Source: JBGQOG01 sp052113705
GTDB taxonomy: Bacteria; Pseudomonadota; Alphaproteobacteria; Rhodobacterales; Rhodobacteraceae
Direction of reading: 5' to 3'
Assembly: GCF_052113705.1 (NCBI RefSeq)
Contig: NZ_JBGQOG010000003.1
Coordinates: 62,001-126,000, forward strand
DNA length: 64,000 bases
Part shown: in pieces, positions 17,087 to 26,472 of the stretch
Position numbering within the stretch: the stretch's first letter is position 1
How the letters are laid out: each line of letters opens with the position of its first letter
The notes under the pieces: generated by a model
Told to the model about the DNA's origin: nothing
What the model saw: only the letters and a program-made list of their open reading frames with translations
Databases searched by the model: none
Made by a program: the position numbers and the translations under genes

Positions 17087-18511
17087 TCAGGCGCCCGGGG
17101 TGAGAGAGGACAGCAGGCGCACCAGCGCGCCCGGCCGGCGATTTTCGATTTCGGCATCGTTGCGCAGGCGGATCGCATGCCGCACCACGCGCGCGCCCAG
17201 ATAGCGAAAGGGCTCGGGCGGCAAAGCGGTGCGGCGCTCCAGCCCGACAAGGCCGCTGCGCGACCATGGGTCATCGCGGCCGAGCACAAGGCTGGCCAGG
17301 ATACGGCCGGCCACCGGGGTCTGCGCGATGCCGGTGCCGTTGAAACCAACCCCGAAGAGAATATCCGGCTGACCCGACAAATGGCCAAAAACCGGCAGAT
17401 GCTCGGCCATACAATCAATCGGGCCGGTCCAGTCATGGGTGATCCCGACCCCGGACAAATCCGGGTAAACGCGGTGCAATTCGCGGATGTTGTCGGCACG
17501 GACATCGGCCTTGCCGCCCGGGGTGCGGCGGTTGAAATCCGCCCCGAAGGCCCCGGCATAGGCAACGCGGCCACTGCCCCGGCCAAAGATGACGCGGCCT
17601 GCCGCCGTGCGCTGATAATAAAGCACATGGGATTGCGCATCGCAGATCGACTCGCCTTGCGTCCATCCGATACGGTCCAGAAGATCCGGCACCGGCGCTG
17701 TCGCAATGATCTGGCTGTCAACGACATACATGTAGCGCCGCAGTTCCGGAATCGCCGCGCCCCAGGCGTTCGTTGCAATGACCACCTTTCCCGCCGTCAG
17801 CTGGCCACCGGGGGTGCGCAGCCTGCAGGGTTTGCCCGCATCGATATGATCGACCGGGCTTTGCTCATGGATCACCACCCCGCGCCGTTGCGCGAGCGCC
17901 CGCAACCCCAGCGCCAGCTTGGCAGGCTGAACGCTGCCCGCGCGCGTCTCTTCGACCCCGATGTAGGACACGGAGGAACCCGTCCGATGCCGGAGCGCTG
18001 CGGCAGAGATCGGGCGAAGCGGGCTCTCTCCCTGCGCCGCAGCGCCGGACACCGCCTGCAGCCAGGCCCCTTCCTGCGCTTCAGAGCTGGCGGTCCACAA
18101 CCAACCGTCCAGCCGCAGATCCATATCAACGGTTCCCGAAGCCTGCAGCCCGGCCAGCTCATCAATCGCATCGGTCGTTGCCCGGCAGAGCCGCACCGCA
18201 TCCTCGGGGCCGACGAGGCGGGTCAACAGGTCGATCTCGGCGAACCAGCTGTGCACCTGCCCGCCATTGCGCCCCGAGGCGCCGCCGCCGCAGATGTCCG
18301 CCTCCAGAATGGTCACCCGCAGATCGGGGGCCTGCTCTTTCAGGCGCAGCGCGGTCCAGAGGCCGCAATAGCCGCCCCCGATGATGGCCACATCGCAATC
18401 GGCGGCCCCGGAAAGCGGGGCGGAGGCAGGTGCCGCGCCGGCATCCTGCAGCCAAAAAGACCGGTCTGCCGCGGCGGCAATGGCAACGGGGCGAAAGCTG
18501 TAACGTGTCAT
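17087..18511 (-). CDS. FAD-dependent oxidoreductase, DAO family (PuuB/amadoriase-like)
   Basis: 474 residues from the ATG at 18511, one base after the kinase stop. The dinucleotide-binding motif IIGGGYCGLWTAL lies near residue 37, followed by GASGRNGGQ, the flavin-contact segment of gamma-glutamylputrescine oxidoreductase-like proteins, and a C-terminal GVGFNGTGIAQTPVAGR segment. It would oxidise a secondary amine or amino-acid C-N bond. Its place between a PfkB kinase and the ABC ATPase suggests an Amadori compound or the amine it releases as substrate. Gamma-glutamylputrescine-type chemistry is the alternative. Confidence 0.85.
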   Translation of the reverse strand: MTRYSFRPVAIAAAADRSFWLQDAGAAPASAPLSGAADCDVAIIGGGYCGLWTALRLKEQAPDLRVTILEADICGGGASGRNGGQVHSWFAEIDLLTRLVGPEDAVRLCRATTDAIDELAGLQASGTVDMDLRLDGWLWTASSEAQEGAWLQAVSGAAAQGESPLRPISAAALRHRTGSSVSYIGVEETRAGSVQPAKLALGLRALAQRRGVVIHEQSPVDHIDAGKPCRLRTPGGQLTAGKVVIATNAWGAAIPELRRYMYVVDSQIIATAPVPDLLDRIGWTQGESICDAQSHVLYYQRTAAGRVIFGRGSGRVAYAGAFGADFNRRTPGGKADVRADNIRELHRVYPDLSGVGITHDWTGPIDCMAEHLPVFGHLSGQPDILFGVGFNGTGIAQTPVAGRILASLVLGRDDPWSRSGLVGLERRTALPPEPFRYLGARVVRHAIRLRNDAEIENRRPGALVRLLSSLTPGA

Positions 18512-18512
18512 G

Positions 18513-19367
18513 TCATTCCTGTGCCGTGGCGATGACCCCGGCATATTGCTGCCAGAGCCAGGTGGGAATCGGCGCGAGAGGTTGCGGAAAGCCCCCCTCA
18601 TGCGCGCAGGTTTCGGAGGCCGCTTTCGCCGCGCGGGCGAGGGCTTTTGCAGCCGGGAGGCCTGCCACGCAATAATCGGCCAGAAAGGCGGCGATGAAGC
18701 TGTCACCCGCGCCGCAGGTGTCGATCACCGCCACCGGCTGCGCCGCCACCGCATGCAGGGTCTGGCCGTCGTGGAAAAAGGCACCGCGCCGCCCGCAGGT
18801 CATCACCACCTGCCGGGCGCCACCGGCCAGAAAGCCCTCGATCAGCGGCAGCACCGGCACGTCAGCCCGCTCGGGCCCCGAGGCAAAGACCAGCGGCACC
18901 CCCGCGAGGTCAAGCGCCCGATGTGCCGTGGATACATCAACACTGAAGGCCGCCCCCCGCGCGCTCAGGTGCCGGACCAGATCCTGCGGCGCATTCGTGC
19001 CCAAATGCACCCAGTCCGCCACCTGCAGGGCGGCCAGCCGCAGCGCATCCGGCATATAGTGCAGACCCACACCCAAATCCTCGAGCAGGAAGCGCCGGTC
19101 GCCCTGCCGGTCCTGCAGCAAGGTGACGGCGGTCCGGCCCGGCCGACGCTCGCAATCGGCGGGGTCAAGGCCCGCCCCGGCAATGGCGCGCAGGATCGTG
19201 TCGCCCTCGGCATCGGGTCCGACCACGCCGAAATACCGCGCCTCAAGGCCCCGACGACGCCACTGCACGGCCACGTTCAGCGCATTGCCGCCCACCGCCA
19301 TCTGGTTGCGCGAGAGATAGGCATCCAGACAATTGTCCCCCACCGAGATCAGATGCGGCCCGGTCAT
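18513..19367 (-). CDS. PfkB-family sugar kinase (fructoselysine 6-kinase-like)
   Basis: 284 residues. The family features are an early GGNALNVAVQ substrate loop, GRTAVTLLQ strand, and the C-terminal DTCGAGDSFIAAF motif with the catalytic aspartate and anion hole. Short length and the GDNCLDAY opening resemble FrlD-type kinases that phosphorylate a ketosamine at O6. The SIS-domain gene further upstream is the expected partner that splits the phosphorylated ketosamine. Other ribokinase-group sugars remain possible. Confidence 0.85.
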   Translation of the reverse strand: MTGPHLISVGDNCLDAYLSRNQMAVGGNALNVAVQWRRRGLEARYFGVVGPDAEGDTILRAIAGAGLDPADCERRPGRTAVTLLQDRQGDRRFLLEDLGVGLHYMPDALRLAALQVADWVHLGTNAPQDLVRHLSARGAAFSVDVSTAHRALDLAGVPLVFASGPERADVPVLPLIEGFLAGGARQVVMTCGRRGAFFHDGQTLHAVAAQPVAVIDTCGAGDSFIAAFLADYCVAGLPAAKALARAAKAASETCAHEGGFPQPLAPIPTWLWQQYAGVIATAQE

Positions 19368-19488
19368 GCCGCACCCCCTTGCTGTGGCGCGGGGCTTTGC
19401 ACGCGCGCTGCGTCAGGGCTTTGGACCCCGCAAGAAGGCGCAAGGGGCATTGCCGCCCGTGATCGGGATGCATGATGCAGAAAGTAGG

Positions 19489-20322
19489 TCATTTGCCGAT
19501 CCCCTGGGTCAGGCCGCGGATGAAATACCGCTGGGTCAGGAAGAAGATGAGAACGATGGGCAGCGCCGAAATGGTCATCGCCGCGAAAACGGCCGCGAAA
19601 TTGGTGCCCTGTTTCGACATCATCGAGGTGAGGCCCACGGGCAGGGTCTGCACGCCGGGACTGTTGGTGAAAATCATCGCGAAGAGATATTCGTTCCAGG
19701 CGAAAAGAATATGCAGCACCACGCAGGACATCAGGATCGGCTGGCAGAGCGGCAAGATCACGCGGCGAAAAATCTGACCCGGCGACGCGCCGTCCATCAT
19801 CGCCGCTTCGTCCAGATCGCGTGGCAGATCAAGCATATAGGCGCGGATCAGGAAGGTGGTGAAAGGAACCCGAAACGCGGTATAGAGCAAGATCAGGGCG
19901 GCATGGCTGTCGTAGATGCCCAGGCCTTGCAACATGCGGACCAGCGGCACCAGCGCCACCGTCGGGCTGAGCATCATCCCCCCCAGAATGAAGCCGACGA
20001 TCAGCGGCTTGCCCGGTATCTCGGTGCGGGTCAGGCCAAAGGCGGTCCAGGCGCTGATGAGCACGGTCGCGATGGTCGAGACCAGGGTGACAATCAGACT
20101 GGAGAGCAGATAGCCCTGCGTGGCCTGCCAGGCCGCCAGATAGTTTGCAAACGACCAGCTTTGCGGCAGCGCGAACGGATCACTGAAGATCTGACTGTTC
20201 GACTTGAAGCCGCCAAGGGCCATCCACAGGAGCGGATAGATCACCAGAATGCCCATCGCCACCAGAAAGGCCCAGAGCATGGCCCGCAGCACGACGGGCC
20301 AGAAATGACGGTTGTTGTTCAT
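19489..20322 (-). CDS. Carbohydrate ABC transporter permease (MalG-type)
   Basis: 277 residues from the ATG at 20322, which overlaps the preceding permease stop by four bases. Six membrane segments are visible, and the EAA loop reads EAAMMDGASPGQIFRRVILPL. A 120-base gap separates it from the kinase. It pairs with the upstream permease to form the translocation pore. Confidence 0.93.
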   Translation of the reverse strand: MNNNRHFWPVVLRAMLWAFLVAMGILVIYPLLWMALGGFKSNSQIFSDPFALPQSWSFANYLAAWQATQGYLLSSLIVTLVSTIATVLISAWTAFGLTRTEIPGKPLIVGFILGGMMLSPTVALVPLVRMLQGLGIYDSHAALILLYTAFRVPFTTFLIRAYMLDLPRDLDEAAMMDGASPGQIFRRVILPLCQPILMSCVVLHILFAWNEYLFAMIFTNSPGVQTLPVGLTSMMSKQGTNFAAVFAAMTISALPIVLIFFLTQRYFIRGLTQGIGK

Positions 20323-21263
20323 GCCATCACCCTGCGTTTGCGGGTGTACCACAGCTGCGCCACACCACAGAGCATGGTGACCGCGAAGATGAGCGAGCCG
20401 ATGGCCGCCGCATAGCCCATGTCATTTTGGTTAAAGCCCTGCTCAAACAGCCATGTGCCCAGAACCTGACTGGAATTGTTGGGGCCGCCTGCGGTCATCA
20501 CCATGATTTCGTTGAAAACCTGAAAGGCGCCGGTCGTGGTCACGATGATCATCATGCCCGTCATCTCGCGCGTCATCGGCAAGGTGATCGACCACAGCTG
20601 CCGCAGCGCGCCCGCCCCATCCATCCGCGCAGCATCATAGAGCTCTTGCGGGATCTTCTGGATGGCGACCGAAAACAGCAGCGTTGAATAGCCAAAACCC
20701 TGCCATTGGCTCATCGCGATCACGGCATAGATCGCGGTGGACGCATCGCCAAGCCAGACGCGGGAATGATCCGCCAGCCCCAGCTGCGTCAGCACCGCGT
20801 CCAGAATGCCGATGTCGGGCTGATAGATGAAGTAGAACAACAGCCCCGTCACCGTCGTCGAAATGGCCGAGGGGATGAAATAGACCGCCCGCCAGATTGC
20901 GCGCCAACGGTTCGTGCGCAGGCTTTCGATGATGGCCGCCAGGCAGAAGGCACCAAAAACCTGAAACAGGATGGAGAGCAGCGCATAGGCCGTGTTGTTC
21001 CACAGGGCGGTTGCGATCACCGGATCAGAGGCGAGACGCCGGTAATTCTCCAGCCCGACAGGGGTCACCTCGCCGGTGAAAATATCCTGCTGCGTGGTGC
21101 TGACCAGAAAGTTGTTCAGGATCGGATAGTAAACGAACCAACCCACGATCCCCAGCGCCGCTGCCACCCAGCGCAGCGACCAGAGCGCCATCATCACCTG
21201 CCGGGCCGGGTGGGGCGCGCTCTTCACGCGCCCCGTCAGCACAGTTTCCGGATACTGCCCCAT
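20319..21263 (-). CDS. Carbohydrate ABC transporter permease (MalF-type)
   Basis: 314 residues with six membrane segments. The cytoplasmic coupling loop reads DAARMDGAGALRQLWSITLPM. The ATG at 21263 is two bases after the binding-protein stop. Together with the MalG-type partner, the binding protein and the ATPase it makes a complete CUT1 importer for a sugar or a sugar conjugate. Confidence 0.93.
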   Translation of the reverse strand: MGQYPETVLTGRVKSAPHPARQVMMALWSLRWVAAALGIVGWFVYYPILNNFLVSTTQQDIFTGEVTPVGLENYRRLASDPVIATALWNNTAYALLSILFQVFGAFCLAAIIESLRTNRWRAIWRAVYFIPSAISTTVTGLLFYFIYQPDIGILDAVLTQLGLADHSRVWLGDASTAIYAVIAMSQWQGFGYSTLLFSVAIQKIPQELYDAARMDGAGALRQLWSITLPMTREMTGMMIIVTTTGAFQVFNEIMVMTAGGPNNSSQVLGTWLFEQGFNQNDMGYAAAIGSLIFAVTMLCGVAQLWYTRKRRVMA

Positions 21264-21265
21264 TG

Positions 21266-22570
21266 TTACTTGGCCGCTTCAGCGGCGGCGCGCACCGAGG
21301 CCACAACCTCTTCGGCGCTCATGTCACCGCCCGCAAAGGCCTGAATGCCGCTGAGCCATGCCGCCGCCACTTTCGGGTGGTTGACCGTGTCCAGCCACTG
21401 AATCAGATAGGACGCCTTCGCGATATCCTCCAGCCCGGCCACCACCGCGGGATTCATCGTCGCGGGGTCCGCACCACCGATCACCGCGCTCGGCTGGCCA
21501 AAGGGCGGCGCCGAGAGGATTTTGCCGTTTTCGGGCGTGGTGACAAAGCGCATGAAATCCAGCGCCAGCGGCACATTCGCCGAGGCCGAAGAGATCATAT
21601 AGCCCTCGGGTGCGCCTTCCAGCGCATTCGGGTCGCCCTTGGCATCCGCCGGGGCCGGCAGCCGGAAGAAGCCGAATTCCTCGGGCTTCAGCGTTGTCGT
21701 TGTGCTGGCCGCATTGTCGAATTCGATGATTTCCTGATAGTACATCGCCGCTCTGCCATCGCTCAGCGCCTGAATGGCGGTCTGATATGAGATGCCGTTC
21801 ATCGATTTGCCGACCGAGCAATGCTCGGCGATCTGACCGAACTGGTTCAGGGCGGCAACATAACCGGGATCGTCATAGCGGGCCGTTGCCGGATCGAAAT
21901 CCTGCTCCAGCGTCGCGCGCGGCACATTGTAGGCCAGCAACTGACCGATGTAGTGCACACCGACCCACGGCTCCTTGTTGCCGATGGCGATCGGGGTGTA
22001 GCCCGCCGCGCGCAGCTTGTCACAGACCGTCAGCAAACCCTCCAGATCGGTCGGCACCCCGACACCTGCCTTGGCGAAAGCGGTTTTGCTGTAGCCCATG
22101 AACTTGGCATCGAGATAGAGCGGGATGCCGTAGTTCTTGCCGTTATAGACAAAGGCGTCGACCGCCGCCGGTGCCAGGGTCTTGCCCCATTCGGTGCCCT
22201 CCCCGATCACCGGCGTCAAATCCACTGCCCGTTGCCCGCGCACGAAATTGCCTCCCCAGGTTCCGGTCCAGGAGAAGAAGACATCGGGCACCGCATTCGA
22301 GGCGACGAGCGTCTTGGTCTTGCCCTTCACGCTGTCATCGTCTTCCTGAATAAGCTCGACGGAAACGCCCGGATGCGCAGCCTCATACGCCTTTGCCAAG
22401 TCGACAAAAAAAGCCGCGAGGCGCTGTGTCCCGAATTTGGTCATCACCTTCAGCGTACCATTGTACACGACAGGCGCCGCCGGATCCGCGACAATGGTCT
22501 GTGCCGAAACGCCACCGGCGCCAAGGGTCGTCATCGCGGCGAGGATCGCCGTCTGCAGGGACCGTTTCAT
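21266..22570 (-). CDS. Extracellular solute-binding protein, family 1 (sugar ABC importer)
   Basis: 434 residues with a signal peptide ending near GVSAQ (residue 24). The mature part matches family 1 sugar-binding proteins: ELIQEDDDSVKGK, PDVFFSWTG, the YGIPLYLDAKFMGYSK hinge region and a GRAAMYYQE strand. It lies 46 bases after the SIS gene and binds the cluster's substrate, possibly a fructosyl-amino acid. Confidence 0.9.
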   Translation of the reverse strand: MKRSLQTAILAAMTTLGAGGVSAQTIVADPAAPVVYNGTLKVMTKFGTQRLAAFFVDLAKAYEAAHPGVSVELIQEDDDSVKGKTKTLVASNAVPDVFFSWTGTWGGNFVRGQRAVDLTPVIGEGTEWGKTLAPAAVDAFVYNGKNYGIPLYLDAKFMGYSKTAFAKAGVGVPTDLEGLLTVCDKLRAAGYTPIAIGNKEPWVGVHYIGQLLAYNVPRATLEQDFDPATARYDDPGYVAALNQFGQIAEHCSVGKSMNGISYQTAIQALSDGRAAMYYQEIIEFDNAASTTTTLKPEEFGFFRLPAPADAKGDPNALEGAPEGYMISSASANVPLALDFMRFVTTPENGKILSAPPFGQPSAVIGGADPATMNPAVVAGLEDIAKASYLIQWLDTVNHPKVAAAWLSGIQAFAGGDMSAEEVVASVRAAAEAAK

Positions 22571-22616
22571 CTTCCTCTCCTTTTGTTGGACCTTTTTTGT
22601 TTTGGTCAGCGCGGCA

Positions 22617-23630
22617 TCAGTATTCGACGCGCTTGTAATAACGGCGGGTGGTCAGCGGGTGGTCGCGCAGCACCTCCAGATGCGCGCTCAGCCGTTCCAG
22701 CAAAGTCGCCAGCACAATCGGCGAGATCATCGCGCGGACCCGGGGCGAAATGCCCGGCAGCTCGACCTCGGCGGTGTCCAGAATCCACAGCTTGTCGGTG
22801 TAGCGGCGCACGAAACGCTCGACCCGGTCGCCGATCGGGCGCAAGGCATCTTCGCCCTTGAACAAGAACACGCTGACGCCCGGCTCGACCAGTTCAAGCG
22901 TGCCGTGGAAAAAATCGGCGGCATGGACTGGGCGGGTCCGGATCCATTGCATTTCTTCCAGAATGCACATGCCATAGTAATTCGCCTCGGGCCAGGCCGA
23001 GCCCGCGCCCGTAAAAATATGCCAGGGCTCGTTCTGGATGCTCCGGGCCAGGGCGGCGGCCTGCGCCTCATAGGTCTCCTTGGCAGCGACGAGCAGCGCG
23101 GGCAGGGTTTTCAACTCGGCGATGATCGCATCGTGATCGGCAAGCGCACCTGTCTCGGCCAAAAGCGCCAGCGCCAGGATCTGCGTCTGCAGATAGAAAG
23201 ATTCCGACGACGTGTCATCCTCGGCGAAATTGGTGAATGTATGGGTCGCGTCGCGCGCCAGCGGCGTATCCGCATGCCCGGTCAGGCTCAGCGTCGTGAC
23301 GCCGCGCGCCTGCAGGAAGGCCAGCAAGTCGACACTTTCGCGCGTGGTGCCCGACAAGGAGGGGATGATCACCAAAGCCTTGTCATCAAGGCCCGACGGG
23401 GGATCCAGCACCACCTGCGCCGGGTGGCAGGCGGCGACCGGGAAAGTGGAGCAGCGCTGCAGCAAATCGATGGCGGGCAATGTCAGCAACTGAACGCCGC
23501 CCGTGCCCATAAAGTACACCCGCTCCATCCCCTTGGCCAACAGGTCGCGCATCAGGGGGCGCGCCATCTCGGCAATGGCGACCGCGCCGCTTTGAATACG
23601 AATAAAGCGGTCTTTGTCAAAATTCAGCAT
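22617..23630 (-). CDS. SIS-domain protein, FrlB-like ketosamine-6-phosphate deglycase candidate
   Basis: 337 residues with two SIS halves. The first carries YFMGTGGVQLL, then IIPSLSGTTRES, the usual phosphosugar-binding segment; the second has IFTGAGSAWPEANY and a conserved EEMQWIRTRPVHAADFFHGTLEL block. This layout is that of the FrlB/AgaS/GlmS-isomerase-like group, which splits fructosamine 6-phosphates. It leads the operon whose kinase would make such substrates. The operator pair at 23707-23783 lies just upstream. Confidence 0.85.
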   Translation of the reverse strand: MLNFDKDRFIRIQSGAVAIAEMARPLMRDLLAKGMERVYFMGTGGVQLLTLPAIDLLQRCSTFPVAACHPAQVVLDPPSGLDDKALVIIPSLSGTTRESVDLLAFLQARGVTTLSLTGHADTPLARDATHTFTNFAEDDTSSESFYLQTQILALALLAETGALADHDAIIAELKTLPALLVAAKETYEAQAAALARSIQNEPWHIFTGAGSAWPEANYYGMCILEEMQWIRTRPVHAADFFHGTLELVEPGVSVFLFKGEDALRPIGDRVERFVRRYTDKLWILDTAEVELPGISPRVRAMISPIVLATLLERLSAHLEVLRDHPLTTRRYYKRVEY

Positions 23631-23706
23631 GTCACGTCCTTCTCATCGGCCGGGCTTTGTGCCCCGGCCCGGGCTTGTCTGCGGCGCAAGGCCGCCGGTA
23701 TCATCT

Positions 23707-23726
23707 ATGTGAGAACGATCTCACAT
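23707..23726. promoter_or_regulatory. LacI-type operator A, ATGTGAGAACGATCTCACAT
   Basis: 20-base palindrome with one mismatched pair and a central CG, located 77 bases upstream of the SIS gene. It lies downstream of the candidate promoter (TTGCCA at 23816-23811 and TCTAAC at 23794-23789, reverse strand). The LacI gene next door is the likely binder. Confidence 0.75.
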
Positions 23727-23763
23727 CGGATCAAAAAAAACCGGTCGCAGCATCCCCCGCGGG

Positions 23764-23783
23764 ATGAGAGACCGATCTCACAA
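23764..23783. promoter_or_regulatory. LacI-type operator B, ATGAGAGACCGATCTCACAA
   Basis: Second copy of the operator, with right half GATCTCACA identical to operator A and centres 57 bases apart. It falls at the expected transcription start of the SIS-led operon, a good position for repression. Confidence 0.7.
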
Positions 23784-23854
23784 ACCACGTTAGACACGGC
23801 TTTCCGGGTCTGGCAAGTATTTTTTCGCGGGATTTTACGCGCGCCGAAATCGGC

Positions 23855-24904
23855 CTAGGGGTGCGTCTTCGACCGCTCTGTCAAGCGGGAGACGGAACCG
23901 CGCACGATCAGCCGGGTCGGAAAGCGGGTGTGGCGCGGCGCGCTGTCATCGCCCGCAATCCGGTCCAGCATCATCCGCACGGCCAGGGGGCCGATCTGCC
24001 CAACAGGCTGGGAAACAACCGTAATTTGCGGATCAGTGAAGGTGGCAAGATCAAAGTCATCAAAGCCGACAAGCGAGATATCCTGCGGCACGGACAGCCC
24101 CATCGACCGCAAGGCCAAAAGGGCGCCTGTCGTCATCAGACTGTCGAGGGTGAACAAAGCCGTTGGCCGGTTGGGCTGACTGAACAGGCGGATCGTGGCG
24201 TCAATGGCATGTTCCACGGTGGATTGCGAAACCGCCATGAGGCGGGGCTCAACCGCAAGTCCCGAATCAGTCAATGCGCGCCGGTACCCCGTGAGACGCT
24301 CTTGCGCGGTGACAATGCGCGAGTCGTCATGGATGACCCCGATGCGCTGATGACCATTGCCGATCAGATAGCTGACAGCCTCATAGGCCCCATTGTCATT
24401 GTCGACCGAAATCACGTCGCAGGGCACGCCGGTGACCGCCCGGTCAATCAGCACCAGCGGCATCCCCTCCTCCGCGATCCGGATCAGATGGTCATTGCCC
24501 ACCGCTGAGGCCGGCGCCACGATCAGGCCCCGGACGTTCAGCGCACAAAGACTGTCCAGCAACTCCTGCTCTTGTTTCAGATCCTCTTCGCTGGAGGCGA
24601 TCAGCAGACTGTGCCGGCTGCGGCGCAGTTCAAAATCAATGTCATGTGCGATATGGGCGAAGAAAGGGTTCTGGATGTCCCCGGGCACAAACCCCACAAT
24701 CGGCATCTGCCCTTGCCGCAACGCCTGCGCCACACGATTGCCGCGATAGCCCAGCCGCGCCGCCGCTTCGGCAACCCGCAGCGCGGCGGCCTCGCCGACA
24801 TAGCCATAGCTGTTCAGCGCCCGCGCGGCCGTCGCGCGCGAGACATTGGCCGCCGCCGCGACGTCCTTAATGGTGACCGCCCGGGAAGGCGTCTTTTCTG
24901 CCAT
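23855..24904 (-). CDS. LacI-family transcriptional repressor of the Amadori-like cluster
   Basis: 349 residues. Helix-turn-helix at about residues 10-30 (TIKDVAAAANVSRATAARAL), hinge near RVAQALRQGQ, then the effector domain (GFVPGDIQNPFFAHIAHDID, later HQRIGVIHDD and ISLVGFDDFD). It is transcribed in the same direction as the ABC/kinase/SIS operon and ends 224 bases before it. The operator pair in that gap has the central CG typical of this family. Confidence 0.93.
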   Translation of the reverse strand: MAEKTPSRAVTIKDVAAAANVSRATAARALNSYGYVGEAAALRVAEAAARLGYRGNRVAQALRQGQMPIVGFVPGDIQNPFFAHIAHDIDFELRRSRHSLLIASSEEDLKQEQELLDSLCALNVRGLIVAPASAVGNDHLIRIAEEGMPLVLIDRAVTGVPCDVISVDNDNGAYEAVSYLIGNGHQRIGVIHDDSRIVTAQERLTGYRRALTDSGLAVEPRLMAVSQSTVEHAIDATIRLFSQPNRPTALFTLDSLMTTGALLALRSMGLSVPQDISLVGFDDFDLATFTDPQITVVSQPVGQIGPLAVRMMLDRIAGDDSAPRHTRFPTRLIVRGSVSRLTERSKTHP

Positions 24905-25348
24905 GCGGTATTCCTGCCCTTATTGGCCCTTACAGAGCCTTCCGAGCCTGAAAAAGCAAGCCCGTAAAGCGCTTGCGGGCCCGCAGATGCAAGCACGCGC
25001 GCGCGGCCAAAGGTCGCCCCTCCGCAATGGCCGATGGCCGCCCGCCCCAGTACCCGCCCCAGTACCCGTACCCGCCTTGCGCCGCCCGCAATAAACCGCG
25101 TGAGGCTCCTGTTCACCCGCTGCGCGGCGGGGCTCAGCCCGCCAACGTGCCGGGGCACAGCCTGACATACCCCGCGGCCCGACGGACCGCTCCGCCTGCC
25201 GCCGACAGGCGTCAGCCCCGGGCAGCAGCGCCGCAGCCTGCCCCCGCGCGAGCGGGTTTGCGCGGTGCTGAAACATGATAGAGGTCGCACCATACCGGTT
25301 TATCCGGCATCTTCCGCCGGTCCTGCCCTATATTTTGCGAAGTCATTC
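24905..25348. other. Intergenic region between LacI and AraC genes, with a 12-base tandem duplication
   Basis: 444 bases with divergent genes on either side, so both promoters should be here. An imperfect inverted repeat (GCCCGTAAAGC and GCTTGCGGGC) lies near 24960-24981. GCCCCAGTACCC is directly repeated at 25044-25055 and 25056-25067 followed by GTACCC. No gene with a motif is seen. Confidence 0.5.
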
Positions 25349-26389
25349 ATGCTGTCCATTCCCCTGCCCTTCGTCGTTGCCATTCTGCTGATCTTCCTTC
25401 TGGCCGAGGTGGTGCGGCGTGATGACGGCCTGTGCGCGGGCGGCGCACCGGGGAACACGCCTTTTCTTGTGCTGATCCTCGTCAGCATCCTGCAATCGGT
25501 GCTCTCGGGCCTGCGCTGGGGCTATGGGGTGCAAGAGGTAGCCTATCTGATGCCCGTCATCGCGGCAACGGTGCCGCCACTGGCCTATGCCGGGGTCTCG
25601 CAACTGGTGCGTGCCAGCCCGCTGTCGGGGCGGGCACGTCTGATCCTGCACATGCTGCCTGTCGCGCTGATCGTGCTGCTGCTTCTGGTCTGGCGCGATG
25701 CGCTGGATATCGTGCTTGCCCTGATCTTCATGGTCTATGCGGGCGCCATTCTGGCCCTGATGCGGACGGGAACCGATGCGCTGCAGCGGCTGCCGTTCGA
25801 AAACGCCACACCGGCTTTCCGCTCCATCCTTTTCGCGGCCTGTGCGCTGCTGTTCTCCGCCGCGCTCGACATCTATGTGTTTCTTGATTTCTCGGAGGGG
25901 CGGAGCCGCCATGCGCTGACGATCATCACCCTGGGCAACCTTGCCGCGCTGATCATCCTGTCCCTTGCCGCCGCCATTGCAGGCCGCAACCCCTCAGCGG
26001 ACGCGGAACCCGAAGCGGCCCCGGGCCCCGAGGGCGACGGCGACCGTGACACCATGGACAGGGTCACGCTGCACCTGCGCGGACGACAGGTCTACCGCGA
26101 TCCCGAGCTGACACTCGACAGGCTCGCGCGCAAGGTACTGATCCCCGCGCGGCAGATTTCGGGGGCGATCAACCGGACCACCGGCAAGAATGTGTCGCAA
26201 TATGTGAATGAATACCGGATCGCAGAGGCCTGCCAACATCTCTCGGAAACCGACAAGCCGGTGACCGAGATCATGTTCGACGTGGGGTTCCAGACCAAAT
26301 CCAATTTCAACCGCGAATTCCGGCGTGTCACCGATATGACGCCGATCCAATGGCGTGAAAAGCACCGCGCGGCGGCGCCTCAGCCCTGA
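25349..26389 (+). CDS. Membrane-anchored AraC-family regulator
   Basis: 346 residues from the ATG at 25349. About seven hydrophobic segments fill residues 5-215 (LPFVVAILLIFLLAEVV first, LAALIILSLAAAIA last). A linker rich in E, P, G and D follows, then an AraC helix-turn-helix domain at about 240-340 (LTLDRLARKVLIPARQISGA, and VTEIMFDVGFQTKSNFNREF). The sensor is therefore in the membrane rather than a soluble cupin. It stands directly before the efflux operon and probably controls it. Confidence 0.88.
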   Translation: MLSIPLPFVVAILLIFLLAEVVRRDDGLCAGGAPGNTPFLVLILVSILQSVLSGLRWGYGVQEVAYLMPVIAATVPPLAYAGVSQLVRASPLSGRARLILHMLPVALIVLLLLVWRDALDIVLALIFMVYAGAILALMRTGTDALQRLPFENATPAFRSILFAACALLFSAALDIYVFLDFSEGRSRHALTIITLGNLAALIILSLAAAIAGRNPSADAEPEAAPGPEGDGDRDTMDRVTLHLRGRQVYRDPELTLDRLARKVLIPARQISGAINRTTGKNVSQYVNEYRIAEACQHLSETDKPVTEIMFDVGFQTKSNFNREFRRVTDMTPIQWREKHRAAAPQP

Positions 26390-26472
26390 TCCCGCCGTGC
26401 TGAATCGCGATATTGCACCGACCGGAACGCGTTTCAGGACGCTTTTGATGTCTGGCCAGCCAATCTGGCGGC

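Noticed and set aside
15940..17778. 612-codon reading of the ABC ATPase
   Set aside because: The N-terminal 241 codons overlap the oxidase gene in another frame; the conserved ATPase begins at the ATG at 17055.
25044..25067. 12-base tandem repeat as an iteron or attachment site
   Set aside because: Only two copies, no nearby replication or integrase gene, and the sequence is simple and GC-rich.
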